Positions 9,016 to 18,265 of a stretch of DNA of 64,000 nt are shown here, in pieces; within the stretch, counting starts at the first letter, position 1, and every line of letters starts with the position of its first letter. Both the position numbers and the translations under genes were made by a program. The notes below the pieces were generated by a model that saw only the letters and a program-made list of their open reading frames with translations, had not been told where the DNA came from and made no database searches. The stretch is from Bacteroides sp. (GTDB taxonomy: Bacteria > Bacteroidota > Bacteroidia > Bacteroidales > Muribaculaceae), in contig JAAVCP010000022.1 in assembly GCA_014802265.1 (NCBI GenBank), forward strand, positions 1 through 64,000, written 5' to 3'.

Positions 9016-9052
9016 CTTAGAAGTTATTCTTTGACTTTCGTTTTAAATTTGG

Positions 9053-9124
9053 TAGCCCATAGCAGAGTCGAACTGCTCTTTAGAGAATGAAAATCTCTCG
9101 TCCTAACCGATAGACGAATGGGCC
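9053..9124 (-). tRNA. tRNA-Glu (anticodon TTC), copy 2
   Basis: A 72-nt cloverleaf on the minus strand with acceptor GGCCCAT paired with ATGGGCT and anticodon TTC. The next three template bases supply CCA (to 9050), unlike copy 1. The acceptor pair 3-70 is C-G here and T-A in copy 1, a compensatory difference. It is the first gene of the tRNA-Glu, rpsT, tRNA-Glu unit. Confidence 0.96.
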
Positions 9125-9168
9125 ACGAATTTTCGACTGCACCCTCATTCCGGGGGCATTTCGCGGTG

Positions 9169-9200
9169 CAAAGTTAGTGCTATTTACGCGAACTTCCAAA
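9169..9200 (-). promoter_or_regulatory. Promoter of the tRNA-Glu/rpsT operon
   Basis: On the minus strand TTTG (9197-9200), a 20-nt spacer and TAACTTTG (9169-9176) match the Bacteroides -33/-7 consensus exactly. It lies 45 nt upstream of tRNA-Glu copy 2. Confidence 0.8.
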
Positions 9201-9391
9201 TTTTTTCTGCTTAAAATCATAAAAAAATATTATTTCTTCTGTTTTTATCCCATAAAAGGCGGTTTTGGAGGGGATGAAACCCTTTTTTTAAACCTTTTTT
9301 ACTCATTTTTACGTTTACATAATATATGCCTTATCATGAACGCTCTTATTGGCAGCCAAGGCAATTTTTTAATTAAAAAGATTCCACTCCT

Positions 9392-11062
9392 ATGAAAATG
9401 TATTGCAAAAACACGGGCACATACGTCTCCATGCTTGGAGGCGAAAAGGTGATTGACATGCTCCCTCGCTTGGGCAATGAGCTCCCTTTCTATCCTATTT
9501 GTGCCCTCGTCAATAATAAGACTGAAGATCTTTGTTTCCCACTTTTCTCCCCAAAACAGGTGGAGTTTTTGAGTGCAGACTCGCCAATCGGAAGGCGTGT
9601 ATATGTTCGTTCACTTTGTATGATGCTCTATAAAGCCGTGGAGGAAGTGATGCCGGGCGTGACTCTTCGCATCGAGCATTCAATATCAAACGGCAATTAT
9701 TGCCGTCTGCTCAAAGACAATGAGCCGGTCTTTGTCTCGGAGGAAACAGTGGCTGAGCTTATAGTCCATCTCCGTAAACTTTCAGACACCAATATCCCTT
9801 TCCACCGTCATGAAAGGCTAACCAAAGATGTGATACCTGTCTTTCGTAAACAGAGGCTTGAGGCAAAGGTGACTCTCCTGGAGACACTCCATGAGCTCTA
9901 CACCACCTATTATCGTCTTGGTGAACTTGCCGACAGCTATTACGGTCCGCTCGCCCCAAGCACCGGTTTTATCTCCAAATTTGACCTCAGGAAATATAAG
10001 GATGGATTTTTGCTATTCGCATACAGTAAGGAAGAAACCGACGAGATTCTTCGCCGCAATCCGCCGCAGGAAAAGATGTATAAGGCTTTCACTGACCAAC
10101 TGATGTTTAATAAGGTGATTCAGGTAAAGAATGTCGGTGAGCTTAACATTGCTGTGCGTAATCGGCGTACTGCCGAACTCATCAATGTGGCAGAAGCGAT
10201 GCATGATAAGTTGCTCGGGCGTATCAGTGATGATATTGCTGCCCGCCGTAAAGAGGGTGGTGCAGGAATCGTGCTTATAGCAGGTCCTTCCTCGTCGGGC
10301 AAGACTACTTCCACGAAGCGTCTTGCCATTCAGCTTATGACGAATCTTATCGTGCCGAAGATGATCTCACTTGATGATTACTTCATCGACCGTGAGCACA
10401 CCCCTCGAGATGAGAGCGGCGATTATGACTATGAAAGTCTGTATGCACTCGATCTTGAGCGCCTGAATTCTGACCTTTCCCGGCTGCTGAATGGAGAGGA
10501 GATTAATTTGCCCACTTATTCATTTGAATTAGGCAGACGGGTTGAGAAGCATCGCCCGCTGCGTCTGGAAAAAAACGATGTGTTGCTCATAGAGGGAATC
10601 CACGGGTTGAATCCGGAACTTACGCGCTCCATTAATCAAGATGAGGTGTATAAGGTGTATGTGTCTGCCCTGACCACTCTCAAGATTGATAATCACAATT
10701 GGATTTCAACCAGCGACAACCGTCTTCTGCGCCGCATTGTGCGTGACAGCAAATACCGCCACATATCTGCGCTTGAGACCATACGCCGCTGGCAGAGTGT
10801 TCGCCGTGGTGAGGAGAAATGGATTTTCCCATTCAGCGAGAATGCAGATGCCACGTTCAATTCGTCGCTTATATTCGAGCTTGGTGTGATGAAGAATTAT
10901 GCGGAGCCGGTGCTTCGTGATGTGCCCCGAGATGACGTGGCGTATGCAGAGGCTTACCGCCTACAACGTCTTCTCAGCTACTTTGAGCCGATTCCCGCCG
11001 ACCAGATTCCGACTACCTCCCTTCTGCGCGAATTCCTCGGCGGCTCCTCCTTCCGCTACTAA
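9392..11062 (+). CDS. Nucleoside kinase (uridine-kinase-like, with N-terminal extension)
   Basis: A 556-aa protein of the large Bacteroidales nucleoside-kinase family. The N-terminal 270 residues resemble the TGS/threonyl-tRNA-synthetase-like module (YFR-type segments near SIGRRVYVRSLCMMLYKAV). The C-terminal half is a P-loop kinase: GPSSSGKTTSTKRLA at about residues 295-309, SLDDYF at about 328-333, then LIEGIHGLN and the R-rich lid segment RRIVRDSKYR. It probably phosphorylates pyrimidine nucleosides in salvage; exact substrates in this long family are less certain. It starts at the ATG at 9392 and is monocistronic, ending at a hairpin shared with the convergent Fur-family gene. Confidence 0.88.
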   Translation: MKMYCKNTGTYVSMLGGEKVIDMLPRLGNELPFYPICALVNNKTEDLCFPLFSPKQVEFLSADSPIGRRVYVRSLCMMLYKAVEEVMPGVTLRIEHSISNGNYCRLLKDNEPVFVSEETVAELIVHLRKLSDTNIPFHRHERLTKDVIPVFRKQRLEAKVTLLETLHELYTTYYRLGELADSYYGPLAPSTGFISKFDLRKYKDGFLLFAYSKEETDEILRRNPPQEKMYKAFTDQLMFNKVIQVKNVGELNIAVRNRRTAELINVAEAMHDKLLGRISDDIAARRKEGGAGIVLIAGPSSSGKTTSTKRLAIQLMTNLIVPKMISLDDYFIDREHTPRDESGDYDYESLYALDLERLNSDLSRLLNGEEINLPTYSFELGRRVEKHRPLRLEKNDVLLIEGIHGLNPELTRSINQDEVYKVYVSALTTLKIDNHNWISTSDNRLLRRIVRDSKYRHISALETIRRWQSVRRGEEKWIFPFSENADATFNSSLIFELGVMKNYAEPVLRDVPRDDVAYAEAYRLQRLLSYFEPIPADQIPTTSLLREFLGGSSFRY

Positions 11063-11090
11063 AGAAATAACATTAAAGATTAAAATTATG

Positions 11091-11124
11091 ACCCCTGCAC
11101 ATATTTTGCGTTGTGTGCAGGGGT
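11091..11124. terminator. Bidirectional terminator between kinase and Fur-family genes
   Basis: An 11-bp perfect inverted repeat (ACCCCTGCACA at 11091-11101, TGTGCAGGGGT at 11114-11124) with a 12-nt loop, lying between two converging stop codons. Confidence 0.75.
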
Positions 11125-11541
11125 TTATCGTTTGTTCCTGCATTGGGGGCATATCCCTTTTACCATATAGTTTATGGCGTGGGTCAGGTATTCGTCAGGT
11201 AATGATATAGGAGGCACCCCTACGTCTTCAAAGCAGGTCAGCTGCTGGCATTTCTCGCAGTAGAAATGCACGTGCATATCCATGTCCTTCCCCTCTTCGT
11301 GTCGGCTGCATGGCTCGTATTTAATCACCCCCCTGCCGTCTTCTATATCGTGGATAAGGTGATGCTGGAGGAAAATGGTCAAAGCTCTAAGTATGCTTGA
11401 CTTTTCAAGAGTCTCAAGGCAGGCATCAAGATCTCCCAGACTGAGTGGGCGGGGACTTTTTATAAGTTCCCGCATCACGAGTATTCGGTTTGAAGTAGGT
11501 TTTACGCCTGCTTGTTCTATGATGGTTTCTATATCTTTCAT
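11125..11541 (-). CDS. Fur-family metal-responsive transcriptional regulator
   Basis: A 138-aa Fur-family protein. The N-terminal winged helix (VKPTSNRILVMRELIKSPRPLSLGDL) is followed by the metal-binding part with HVHFYCEKC and the C-terminal CPQC. Two CxxC pairs are the structural zinc site of Fur/Zur/PerR proteins. It is divergent from the His-rich metal ATPase at 11693, with inverted TGCAAC/GTTGCA elements in between, so it probably represses or controls the ATPase and itself. A zinc-responsive (Zur-like) or peroxide-responsive role cannot be told apart from sequence. Confidence 0.92.
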   Translation of the reverse strand: MKDIETIIEQAGVKPTSNRILVMRELIKSPRPLSLGDLDACLETLEKSSILRALTIFLQHHLIHDIEDGRGVIKYEPCSRHEEGKDMDMHVHFYCEKCQQLTCFEDVGVPPISLPDEYLTHAINYMVKGICPQCRNKR

Positions 11542-11575
11542 GGTTCATAAGGGCAACATATACCCTCTTTTGACG

Positions 11576-11583
11576 CAAAGTTA
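11576..11583 (-). promoter_or_regulatory. -7 box of the Fur-family gene
   Basis: On the minus strand this reads TAACTTTG, matching TAnnTTTG, 34 nt upstream of the ATG. A GTTG on the same strand (11606-11609) is a possible -33 with a 22-nt spacer and overlaps one operator half-site. Confidence 0.5.
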
Positions 11584-11603
11584 AGTATATTTTCTCTTAT
11601 TAA

Positions 11604-11647
11604 TGCAACTAAAGTCTATATTTTTATGCTTTTGACACTTTGTTGCA
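11604..11647. promoter_or_regulatory. Candidate operator between Fur-family regulator and metal ATPase
   Basis: TGCAACTAAAG (11604-11614) and CTTTGTTGCA (11638-11647) form an inverted pair with one inserted base. The right element covers a TTTG (11639-11642), and 17 nt later TAATTTTG (11660-11667) gives a possible ATPase promoter. The left element covers the -33 area of the divergent regulator. This symmetry fits joint control; binding is inferred. Confidence 0.4.
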
Positions 11648-11692
11648 CTCCATAACCTTTAATTTTGCATTCAGAAAATAAAATATAAAGAT

Positions 11693-13738
11693 ATGAAAAC
11701 AAAACAGACAAATTGTTGTGCCCCGCCTGCTCATACTGATGAGCACGAGCATTGCCACCATGGTCATGAGCATGGGCATCATGATCACGCACACAATCAT
11801 GCAGAAGGTTGCTGCGGGCATGACCATACACATAAAGACCATGATGACCACCCTAACGGCGCAAAGGCTTTTATCGCTCCGGCAGTCTCATTCGTGATGC
11901 TTATTGCCGGCATCCTTATGAGTCATTATAATTTTGCCTTCTTCTCCCAAAACCGATTTTTGGAACTCGCCTGGTATATACTCGCTTTCCTTCCCGTAGG
12001 CATACCCGTAATAAAGGAAGCCATAGAGGGAGTTATGGCAAAAGATTTCTTCAATGAGTTTACACTGATGGTTATAGCTTGTGTCGGTGCATTTTGTATC
12101 GGTGAGTTTCCTGAAGCTGTGGGAGTAATGTTATTTTATTCCCTTGGGGAGACACTGCAGGATGGTGCTGTAGACAGGGCGACCCGCAACATATCGAAGT
12201 TACTTGACGTGAGAAGCGAACATGCCCATGTGATTCGTGAGGGTGTTACCCTTTCGGTTGACCCGAAAACAGTAGGCGTAGGGGAGACCATTGAGATAAA
12301 ACCCGGAGAGCGTGTACCTCTCGATGGAATAATGGAGAGTGGAAGCGGACTTTTCGATACGTCAGCACTTACCGGTGAAAGTGTACCGCGTAATATAGAA
12401 AAGGGGGGTGAAGTCCTTGCCGGTATGATTTCCTCAAACTCTACGGTCAGAATCAGAGTAAACAAAGAATATGGACAGAGCGCACTATCCCGTATTCTTG
12501 AACTTGTCAACAATGCTTCCGGACGTAAGGCACATGCCGAGATGTTCATACGTAAGTTTGCCCGTGTCTATACGCCGATTGTTATAGCTCTTGCCGCTCT
12601 CTTGGTGGTGGTTCCCTGGGTTATCAGTCTTGTTTCGCCATCGTTCAACTATGTTTTCTCGGAATGGCTGTATCGGGCACTTGTATTCTTGGTTATTTCT
12701 TGCCCGTGTGCACTTGTAATCAGCGTTCCCCTCGGGTATTTTGCAGGAATTGGTGCGGCATCACGTGCCGGAATACTCTTTAAGGGCGGTAATTATCTGG
12801 AAGCCATAACTAAAATCAATACCGTTGCCTTTGATAAGACAGGCACTCTCACCACAGGACAGTTCAGCGTTGAGAAGATAGGAAACAGTGGTATTGCCAA
12901 TGCGGAATTGCTTTCGCTTATGGCATCTGCTGAACTCAACAGCTCACATCCTCTTGCGAAAGCACTTGTAGACCATGTGAGTTCAATGGGTATTGAAATC
13001 CCGGTTGCCAAGGATATGCAGGAGATTGCAGGATATGGCACTAAAGCTATTGTGGAGGGTAAACGTGTTGTTGTAGGTAATCTTAAACTGCTCCGGAAGG
13101 AAAATATCAGTTATCCGGAAAATCTTAATAATGAAGTCGGGACCATTATAGCCTGTGGAATAGATGGCTCATTCGGCGGATATGTTATTCTGGCTGACAC
13201 TGTAAAACCTGACTCTGCTGAAGCTGTCACTGAACTTCAACGTCTTGGCGTGGATAAGGTGGTGATGCTTTCGGGTGATAAGAAAGAAATCGTTGCCCGC
13301 TATGCAGAACGTCTCGGCATAAAGGAGGCTCACGGGGAATTGCTTCCACAGGATAAGGCGTCATACGTGGAGCAGGCAGCCAACACTCCGGGCAGGAATA
13401 TTGCTTTTGTAGGCGACGGCATGAATGATGCCCCTGTATTGGCACTCAGCAACGTAGGCATAGCGATGGGCGGTCTTGGCTCAGATGCTGCGATTGAGAG
13501 TGCTGACGTGGTGATACAGACTGACAGTCCGTCAAAAGTGGCTACCGCGATAAAGATTGGACGCACCACTCATACGATTGTGACAGAGAATATAATAGGC
13601 GCGATAGGGATAAAGGTAATTATACTTACTCTCGGCGCTATGGGTTATGCCTCGCTTTGGGCTGCTGTCTTTGCTGATGTGGGTGTGGCTTTGCTTGCCG
13701 TGCTTAACTCCATGCGCATCATGTGGAAGAGATATTAA
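11693..13738 (+). CDS. Heavy-metal P1B-type ATPase (zinc/cadmium/cobalt exporter type)
   Basis: A 681-aa inner-membrane metal-exporting ATPase. The first 55 residues are extremely His-rich with CC and HDH clusters (HEHCHHGHEHGHHDHAHNH) and replace the usual ferredoxin-like metal-binding domain. Core motifs follow: TGES in the actuator domain, the CPC metal site (SCPCALV, about residues 335-341), DKTGTLT phosphorylation site (about 380), SSHPLAKAL and GDGMNDAP (about 574). CPC with a His-rich tail points to Zn/Cd/Co export. It is divergently arranged with the Fur-family regulator and ends at a very strong hairpin. Confidence 0.95.
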   Translation: MKTKQTNCCAPPAHTDEHEHCHHGHEHGHHDHAHNHAEGCCGHDHTHKDHDDHPNGAKAFIAPAVSFVMLIAGILMSHYNFAFFSQNRFLELAWYILAFLPVGIPVIKEAIEGVMAKDFFNEFTLMVIACVGAFCIGEFPEAVGVMLFYSLGETLQDGAVDRATRNISKLLDVRSEHAHVIREGVTLSVDPKTVGVGETIEIKPGERVPLDGIMESGSGLFDTSALTGESVPRNIEKGGEVLAGMISSNSTVRIRVNKEYGQSALSRILELVNNASGRKAHAEMFIRKFARVYTPIVIALAALLVVVPWVISLVSPSFNYVFSEWLYRALVFLVISCPCALVISVPLGYFAGIGAASRAGILFKGGNYLEAITKINTVAFDKTGTLTTGQFSVEKIGNSGIANAELLSLMASAELNSSHPLAKALVDHVSSMGIEIPVAKDMQEIAGYGTKAIVEGKRVVVGNLKLLRKENISYPENLNNEVGTIIACGIDGSFGGYVILADTVKPDSAEAVTELQRLGVDKVVMLSGDKKEIVARYAERLGIKEAHGELLPQDKASYVEQAANTPGRNIAFVGDGMNDAPVLALSNVGIAMGGLGSDAAIESADVVIQTDSPSKVATAIKIGRTTHTIVTENIIGAIGIKVIILTLGAMGYASLWAAVFADVGVALLAVLNSMRIMWKRY

Positions 13739-13745
13739 AAAATGG

Positions 13746-13796
13746 TATATAATAAGAGTAATGTTGCTTCATGGGCAACATTACTCTTATTATATA
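13746..13796. terminator. Long bidirectional hairpin terminator
   Basis: A perfect 22-bp inverted repeat (13746-13767 and 13775-13796) with a 7-nt loop, between the converging metal ATPase and DUF262 genes. The right arm includes the stop codon of the DUF262 gene. Confidence 0.85.
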
Positions 13797-16045
13797 GATG
13801 AGATTAGATTACGTATCTGCTGTTCAACAAATGAAATGCGATCAACACTATCAATCATATTGCCCTCGGCTTCCTGTTGAGGGATATTAACAGTCTTACG
13901 TGTGTCATCTTTTAATTTAATTTCAAAACCATATTCATGTCCCCACAATGTTATCTCCTCATTTTCAAAAATAAGAGGGGCATTATATTCAGCTAATTTC
14001 GGATTCAAATCCCTCATTCGTTTACTTAGGCAAAACAGGAATGGATTCCAATGCTTACCGTTGAAATTATTCCTGTTCATCATTATATAATCATAAGAGA
14101 CAAAATCTGTAGCCTTAACATATCGGGAGGATGCCCCATGACGCATCCCGCGATGCCTCACTATGTAATATTGCCATGTATATAAAGATAAACTTTCCTG
14201 CTGTCGCATCCATTCATTGATTCTTGTTTCAAGAGTTTCGGCATCATACTTCATTAATGTATTCATGGCTTCATGCAGTATCGGAGGTGTCACACGATTG
14301 CCATGATTGAAGATATCATCTCTCCAATTATACCATTCCCTGCCTCCGTATAGCTTTCTTCCATTGACCAAAGGAGCATAATCTCCAAAGGTAAGCAGCA
14401 TTCGTTCAATCTGTTCGTAATCAGCATTCTTATGGAAAAGTTTTGAATGAAGCTCTAACAATCCGGTACTCACTACAGATCCATCCATATAACAAGAAAG
14501 ATTGCCACACAAAACTTTATGGTTTTCTGTAAACTTGATAATCCATTCTTCTGCCGGGTTTTTGCTGATATAATTAAGTTTTGCTATTTCCTGGGCTACC
14601 TGTTGCTGACGAAATTCCCCTGAGATTTGGGCATCGAGTGGCTGCCCATCAACAATTTTATCTATCCGACGCAACAGTGCCCCCATTCGCTCAGCACGAA
14701 TTTCATCACGCGAATTGAGAATCAGATTCCTTACAATACGTATTATATTGCGAAGCAGAATAAAGTCAACAGATTCAACAGAGGCGGCATAATGGAAGAA
14801 TGCCTCAAGCATAAGCATATTAGGCATTGTCATTCTGTTCCATTGGGCGCAGCGTAGCAGATAATCAACATTTCCTTCGATAGGGTTCTGGATATATACT
14901 CGGTAGTCTGATTTACTAATACCTATCCCTTTTTCTATTCGCTCTTCCTCACAAATATTGGTCAATATGGAGTTAAAAAATTCTTTTACCGAAGACAGAC
15001 CGGAAAAGAAGTCCATAATTTTTGTGAGGCGATCCAAACGTTTAATTTTATCCTTCAGTACAATTTCTGAAAGTGAAAGAATGTCTGTTTTCTCTAATTG
15101 ATTATAGTCACTTCCTGCCTTTGCACCTTCAATAATCATGAATCTTCTGAAAATATTCATGAACATTGAATCCAAGCCGTTGTCTGCATAATGCTTAGGA
15201 TCCTTGTCAACCTCGTCATTACGGTATTGCCACAGAAGATTAGTCCATACGGTATCTAATTTAAGTGAAAACTTACCGGCAGCAGACATTCCTTCTTTCC
15301 CAGATCTCTGAGCATGGATATACCCCTCTATCTCAGCCTTGAAATGCTCGAAGCTTGTCAACGGCTTCCCACGTGAATTCATTTTAATATAGAGATCATC
15401 AGTGGTCTTTAAATCTTCCAGGTCAAGTTTCCAAAATTTTAGCTTACCCTCTGTCACGAGTCTCTTCCAAACTATTGCCAACTGCTCTTTACTCCACTTA
15501 AAATAGTGGGTATCTATCTCATCAAGCATTGTGAGCATTGATGAAATTGTCGGGTCATTTTTCCATCTGAGAGTGAACCACCATTGATTCTCGATATAAT
15601 ATTTTATTCCCTTGAAGGCATCCTCATGAATTGAGATAAGTTTTAGGCAGAATTCTTTGCTGCTGTCTCGTGTGTCGTAAGTAAATCCTTTCAATACGCT
15701 GACATCATTTCCACTCCGTTTCCCAAGATACAGATGCAAGAGGAAAAGTGTAGTCAATCGTTGTTGCCCATCAATAGGCTCAAAGATATATGTGCCATTT
15801 TTCTTCTGTCCGTAGATAAAATCCAATTCTTTTGTTTCTGAATCTGATGTGTCTATCGCTGAAAAAAGACGGTTAAGAAATCGTTTGCGCGTTAGTTCCC
15901 TCCCTTTTCTGCCCTGAGCATAGTCACGCTGAATCTTGGGTATAAGGATCTGATCATATCTGACTCTACGGTCAGGATCATTCAGCATTTCGAAGAATGT
16001 AGTCAGTTTCCCTATTGAAGCATTATATGTTACGCCATTATTCAT
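13790..16045 (-). CDS. DUF262 (GmrS-like) protein lacking a visible HNH domain
   Basis: A 751-aa protein with the ParB/Srx-like DUF262 signature near its start: IPKIQRDYAQGR (about residues 35-46), EPIDGQQRLTTL (about 90-101) and a later YIKMNSRGKPLTSFEHFKAE. In GmrSD-type restriction systems this domain binds and hydrolyses NTP to drive cleavage of modified DNA. The C-terminal half is long and helical, with no EHI/HNH motif I can find, so the nuclease function probably resides in the upstream partner, 2 nt away on the same strand. It is probably part of a two-gene anti-phage module; the modified base or trigger is unknown. Confidence 0.88.
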   Translation of the reverse strand: MNNGVTYNASIGKLTTFFEMLNDPDRRVRYDQILIPKIQRDYAQGRKGRELTRKRFLNRLFSAIDTSDSETKELDFIYGQKKNGTYIFEPIDGQQRLTTLFLLHLYLGKRSGNDVSVLKGFTYDTRDSSKEFCLKLISIHEDAFKGIKYYIENQWWFTLRWKNDPTISSMLTMLDEIDTHYFKWSKEQLAIVWKRLVTEGKLKFWKLDLEDLKTTDDLYIKMNSRGKPLTSFEHFKAEIEGYIHAQRSGKEGMSAAGKFSLKLDTVWTNLLWQYRNDEVDKDPKHYADNGLDSMFMNIFRRFMIIEGAKAGSDYNQLEKTDILSLSEIVLKDKIKRLDRLTKIMDFFSGLSSVKEFFNSILTNICEEERIEKGIGISKSDYRVYIQNPIEGNVDYLLRCAQWNRMTMPNMLMLEAFFHYAASVESVDFILLRNIIRIVRNLILNSRDEIRAERMGALLRRIDKIVDGQPLDAQISGEFRQQQVAQEIAKLNYISKNPAEEWIIKFTENHKVLCGNLSCYMDGSVVSTGLLELHSKLFHKNADYEQIERMLLTFGDYAPLVNGRKLYGGREWYNWRDDIFNHGNRVTPPILHEAMNTLMKYDAETLETRINEWMRQQESLSLYTWQYYIVRHRGMRHGASSRYVKATDFVSYDYIMMNRNNFNGKHWNPFLFCLSKRMRDLNPKLAEYNAPLIFENEEITLWGHEYGFEIKLKDDTRKTVNIPQQEAEGNMIDSVDRISFVEQQIRNLISSI

Positions 16046-16047
16046 TA

Positions 16048-17967
16048 TTATTTCTCCTCCTTTTTAGTCTTTGATTTCTCATGAAGTTCTTTTTCAGTTT
16101 CATATCCTTTTGGGAGATATGACTTCAAAACTACTTCCATCTGATCAATGTAGGCATCCCGGTCATTCTTGCCCCAGAAAAATATCTGATTTTCACCCTG
16201 AGGTGTGTATGCTTTCATAAAAACATGTTGGGTGCAGATCGGCACGAAACTTTTGGTAATGGCATGCATTATAAGCCCACGCTTTACATCAAACACAGAA
16301 TTACTAAGCATGGCATTGTCATCCTTACTTAATAATGCCATATTCGCCATTTCATCTTTATATGTTGCAGTGGTGCGTTCATCTTTAGATACCACGATCT
16401 CTGCAAATCTTCTCGAGATACGATTGAATGTTATCTGGGTTCGGCTTCTTGACTCTCCATTGATAAAATTCAACATTTCATCATTCAATTTATCAACCTC
16501 ATTTAAAGTTTCAATGGTAGCATTATTAAGAATCAAGCTATCCTTAAACCTCATGAGAGATTTCTGATGAAGCTCCATCCATTTTTTCCATTGTTCCTCC
16601 GTGTTAAGAAGATCAGATTTTTGTGCGTGAATATGTTCAAGGCTCCATCCCCCACCTACGTTTTTATGGTGGTGAAAAGAATACCGCTGAGTCTTATCAG
16701 ACAGATTCTGTATGGTCATTACATTGAAAAGGGTCAATATACGTTCAATCAATGCGTTGTTGACTCCATAACTGAGTTGACAGAGACGTATCCTCGCGTC
16801 GGCATCTTCTCTATCGTCTTTGCTGTTTTTCAACGGTAGGATAATGCTCTTGCGTATTCGGGAATCCAACTCTGCCACAAACTTGTCATGAGTTAATTGT
16901 TTGGAAATTTCAAAAAGTTCAGCGAGTACTTTGTCCTTATCATCAATGCTAACAAGATAACCGATTTTATGATAAAGCTCATTAGTAGGGTCATCATACC
17001 AATCGCGCAGACGCAGGTATTGCAGATATATGTCATTCCAAACTTCTTTCCCTAAAGACGAGGAAGCTCCACCATATCTTTTCTCAAACTCAAAGAATGT
17101 ATAGAAGTCATCTTTCTCATCAGGTCTTTTCTCGGCGAGAATATCAAAAAGTAGATCAATCTTTGTATCATAAGCGTTTATGGGACGGTTTGTGAGGAAA
17201 TCCCAAAACATTTCGTTGTTCAAATCCCGTTCAATACTATCCCATTGATCTACAATTACACTCTTGTCATGTTCGCTAATGGTATTCTTACCATCGTCAC
17301 GCATAAATAGAGCCTTAATTAACTCAGAATTTGTCAGAGGAATTTTGCCGACATTAAGATCGGCAAATTTTTCCCAACAGTCAATACTCTCCTCAAGCTC
17401 ATACCATATAATCTTCACTCGTTCAGCCAAGGCTGTTGCTATAGATTGCATTCTTACAAAATTATTGCCAAACCAATGCAATATTTCATCACAAGCATGC
17501 CACATATAGAGGGTATCAGGAGTATGTCGGGCTACTTCGAAAATATCAGGCAACGATTTGGTATCCAAATCATTAAGAAAAGCACTGGTCTTGTCACTCC
17601 GTGTTTCATAGGTCAAATCGTAAGGCGACTTAAGATTTAAGGAATTAAGAGGGTTGGCTTCACCCAATATAGAATACTGTAGTTTCTTTTGGTGCAGCAT
17701 TTTATAAATAAGCATGAGAGTTGTGAGACGCTGTTGTCCATCTACAAGGTCAAACCAACCGGAAGCACCGGGAGCTACCACAATTGGCTGAAGGTAATAG
17801 GGATCTTTTTCACTCTTCTCTATGTCATCAAGGAGTTGCTTTACTTGTCTGCGTTCCCATCGATAACCTCTCTGATAAGGCGGCACTCTGAACTTATCAG
17901 TCAGGCTACTTACCAGTTTTACGGTTAAGTTCCTATTTAATTTGGCATTGTTATCGCTCTCTGTCAT
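16048..17967 (-). CDS. DUF262-DUF1524 fusion protein, GmrSD-like HNH endonuclease
   Basis: A 639-aa protein. The N-terminus has VPPYQRGYRW (about residues 28-37), DLVDGQQRLTTLMLI (about 74-88) and FADLNVGKIPLTNSELIKALFM, the DUF262 NTPase hallmarks. The C-terminal part has WSLEHIHAQ and then NMALLSKDDNAMLSNSVFDVKR, the split HNH-type DUF1524 nuclease seen in GmrD and in single-chain GmrSD (type IV restriction). It is the first gene of the pair. A TAAATTTG box on the minus strand (18033-18040) lies 66 nt upstream. Restriction of modified phage DNA is the best guess from family knowledge. Confidence 0.9.
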   Translation of the reverse strand: MTESDNNAKLNRNLTVKLVSSLTDKFRVPPYQRGYRWERRQVKQLLDDIEKSEKDPYYLQPIVVAPGASGWFDLVDGQQRLTTLMLIYKMLHQKKLQYSILGEANPLNSLNLKSPYDLTYETRSDKTSAFLNDLDTKSLPDIFEVARHTPDTLYMWHACDEILHWFGNNFVRMQSIATALAERVKIIWYELEESIDCWEKFADLNVGKIPLTNSELIKALFMRDDGKNTISEHDKSVIVDQWDSIERDLNNEMFWDFLTNRPINAYDTKIDLLFDILAEKRPDEKDDFYTFFEFEKRYGGASSSLGKEVWNDIYLQYLRLRDWYDDPTNELYHKIGYLVSIDDKDKVLAELFEISKQLTHDKFVAELDSRIRKSIILPLKNSKDDREDADARIRLCQLSYGVNNALIERILTLFNVMTIQNLSDKTQRYSFHHHKNVGGGWSLEHIHAQKSDLLNTEEQWKKWMELHQKSLMRFKDSLILNNATIETLNEVDKLNDEMLNFINGESRSRTQITFNRISRRFAEIVVSKDERTTATYKDEMANMALLSKDDNAMLSNSVFDVKRGLIMHAITKSFVPICTQHVFMKAYTPQGENQIFFWGKNDRDAYIDQMEVVLKSYLPKGYETEKELHEKSKTKKEEK

Positions 17968-18032
17968 TAGAGTATTGAGTTAATTATTCACAATATGACA
18001 ACCTTTTTAATCCAATAAGGCTGTTTTGTATG

Positions 18033-18040
18033 CAAATTTA
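18033..18040 (-). promoter_or_regulatory. -7 box upstream of the DUF262 pair
   Basis: On the minus strand this reads TAAATTTG, 66 nt upstream of the first DUF262 gene. No clear -33 box is seen at the usual distance. The rest of 17968-18265 is AT-rich without recognisable signals. Confidence 0.4.
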
Positions 18041-18265
18041 CAAATTTTCTATTATATAGGATATTGTGTGGTTAAAAATATCTGAATTTATGATAAATTC
18101 AGATAGACTGCTCTTAACCTTTTGTTAATTTAAAGTTACCAATGACTACCCGCAATATTTACGCCGGATTATAGCAGAAGAGCCGTATTATATATCACAG
18201 AAAATAATTATGTTGCATATTAGAAAAAAAAATATTAACTTAGTAGCCTAAAAAACAGAAAAAGG

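Noticed and set aside
9177..9395. 72-codon plus-strand frame before the nucleoside kinase
   Set aside because: Phe/Leu-rich translation of AT-rich spacer covering the rpsT promoter.
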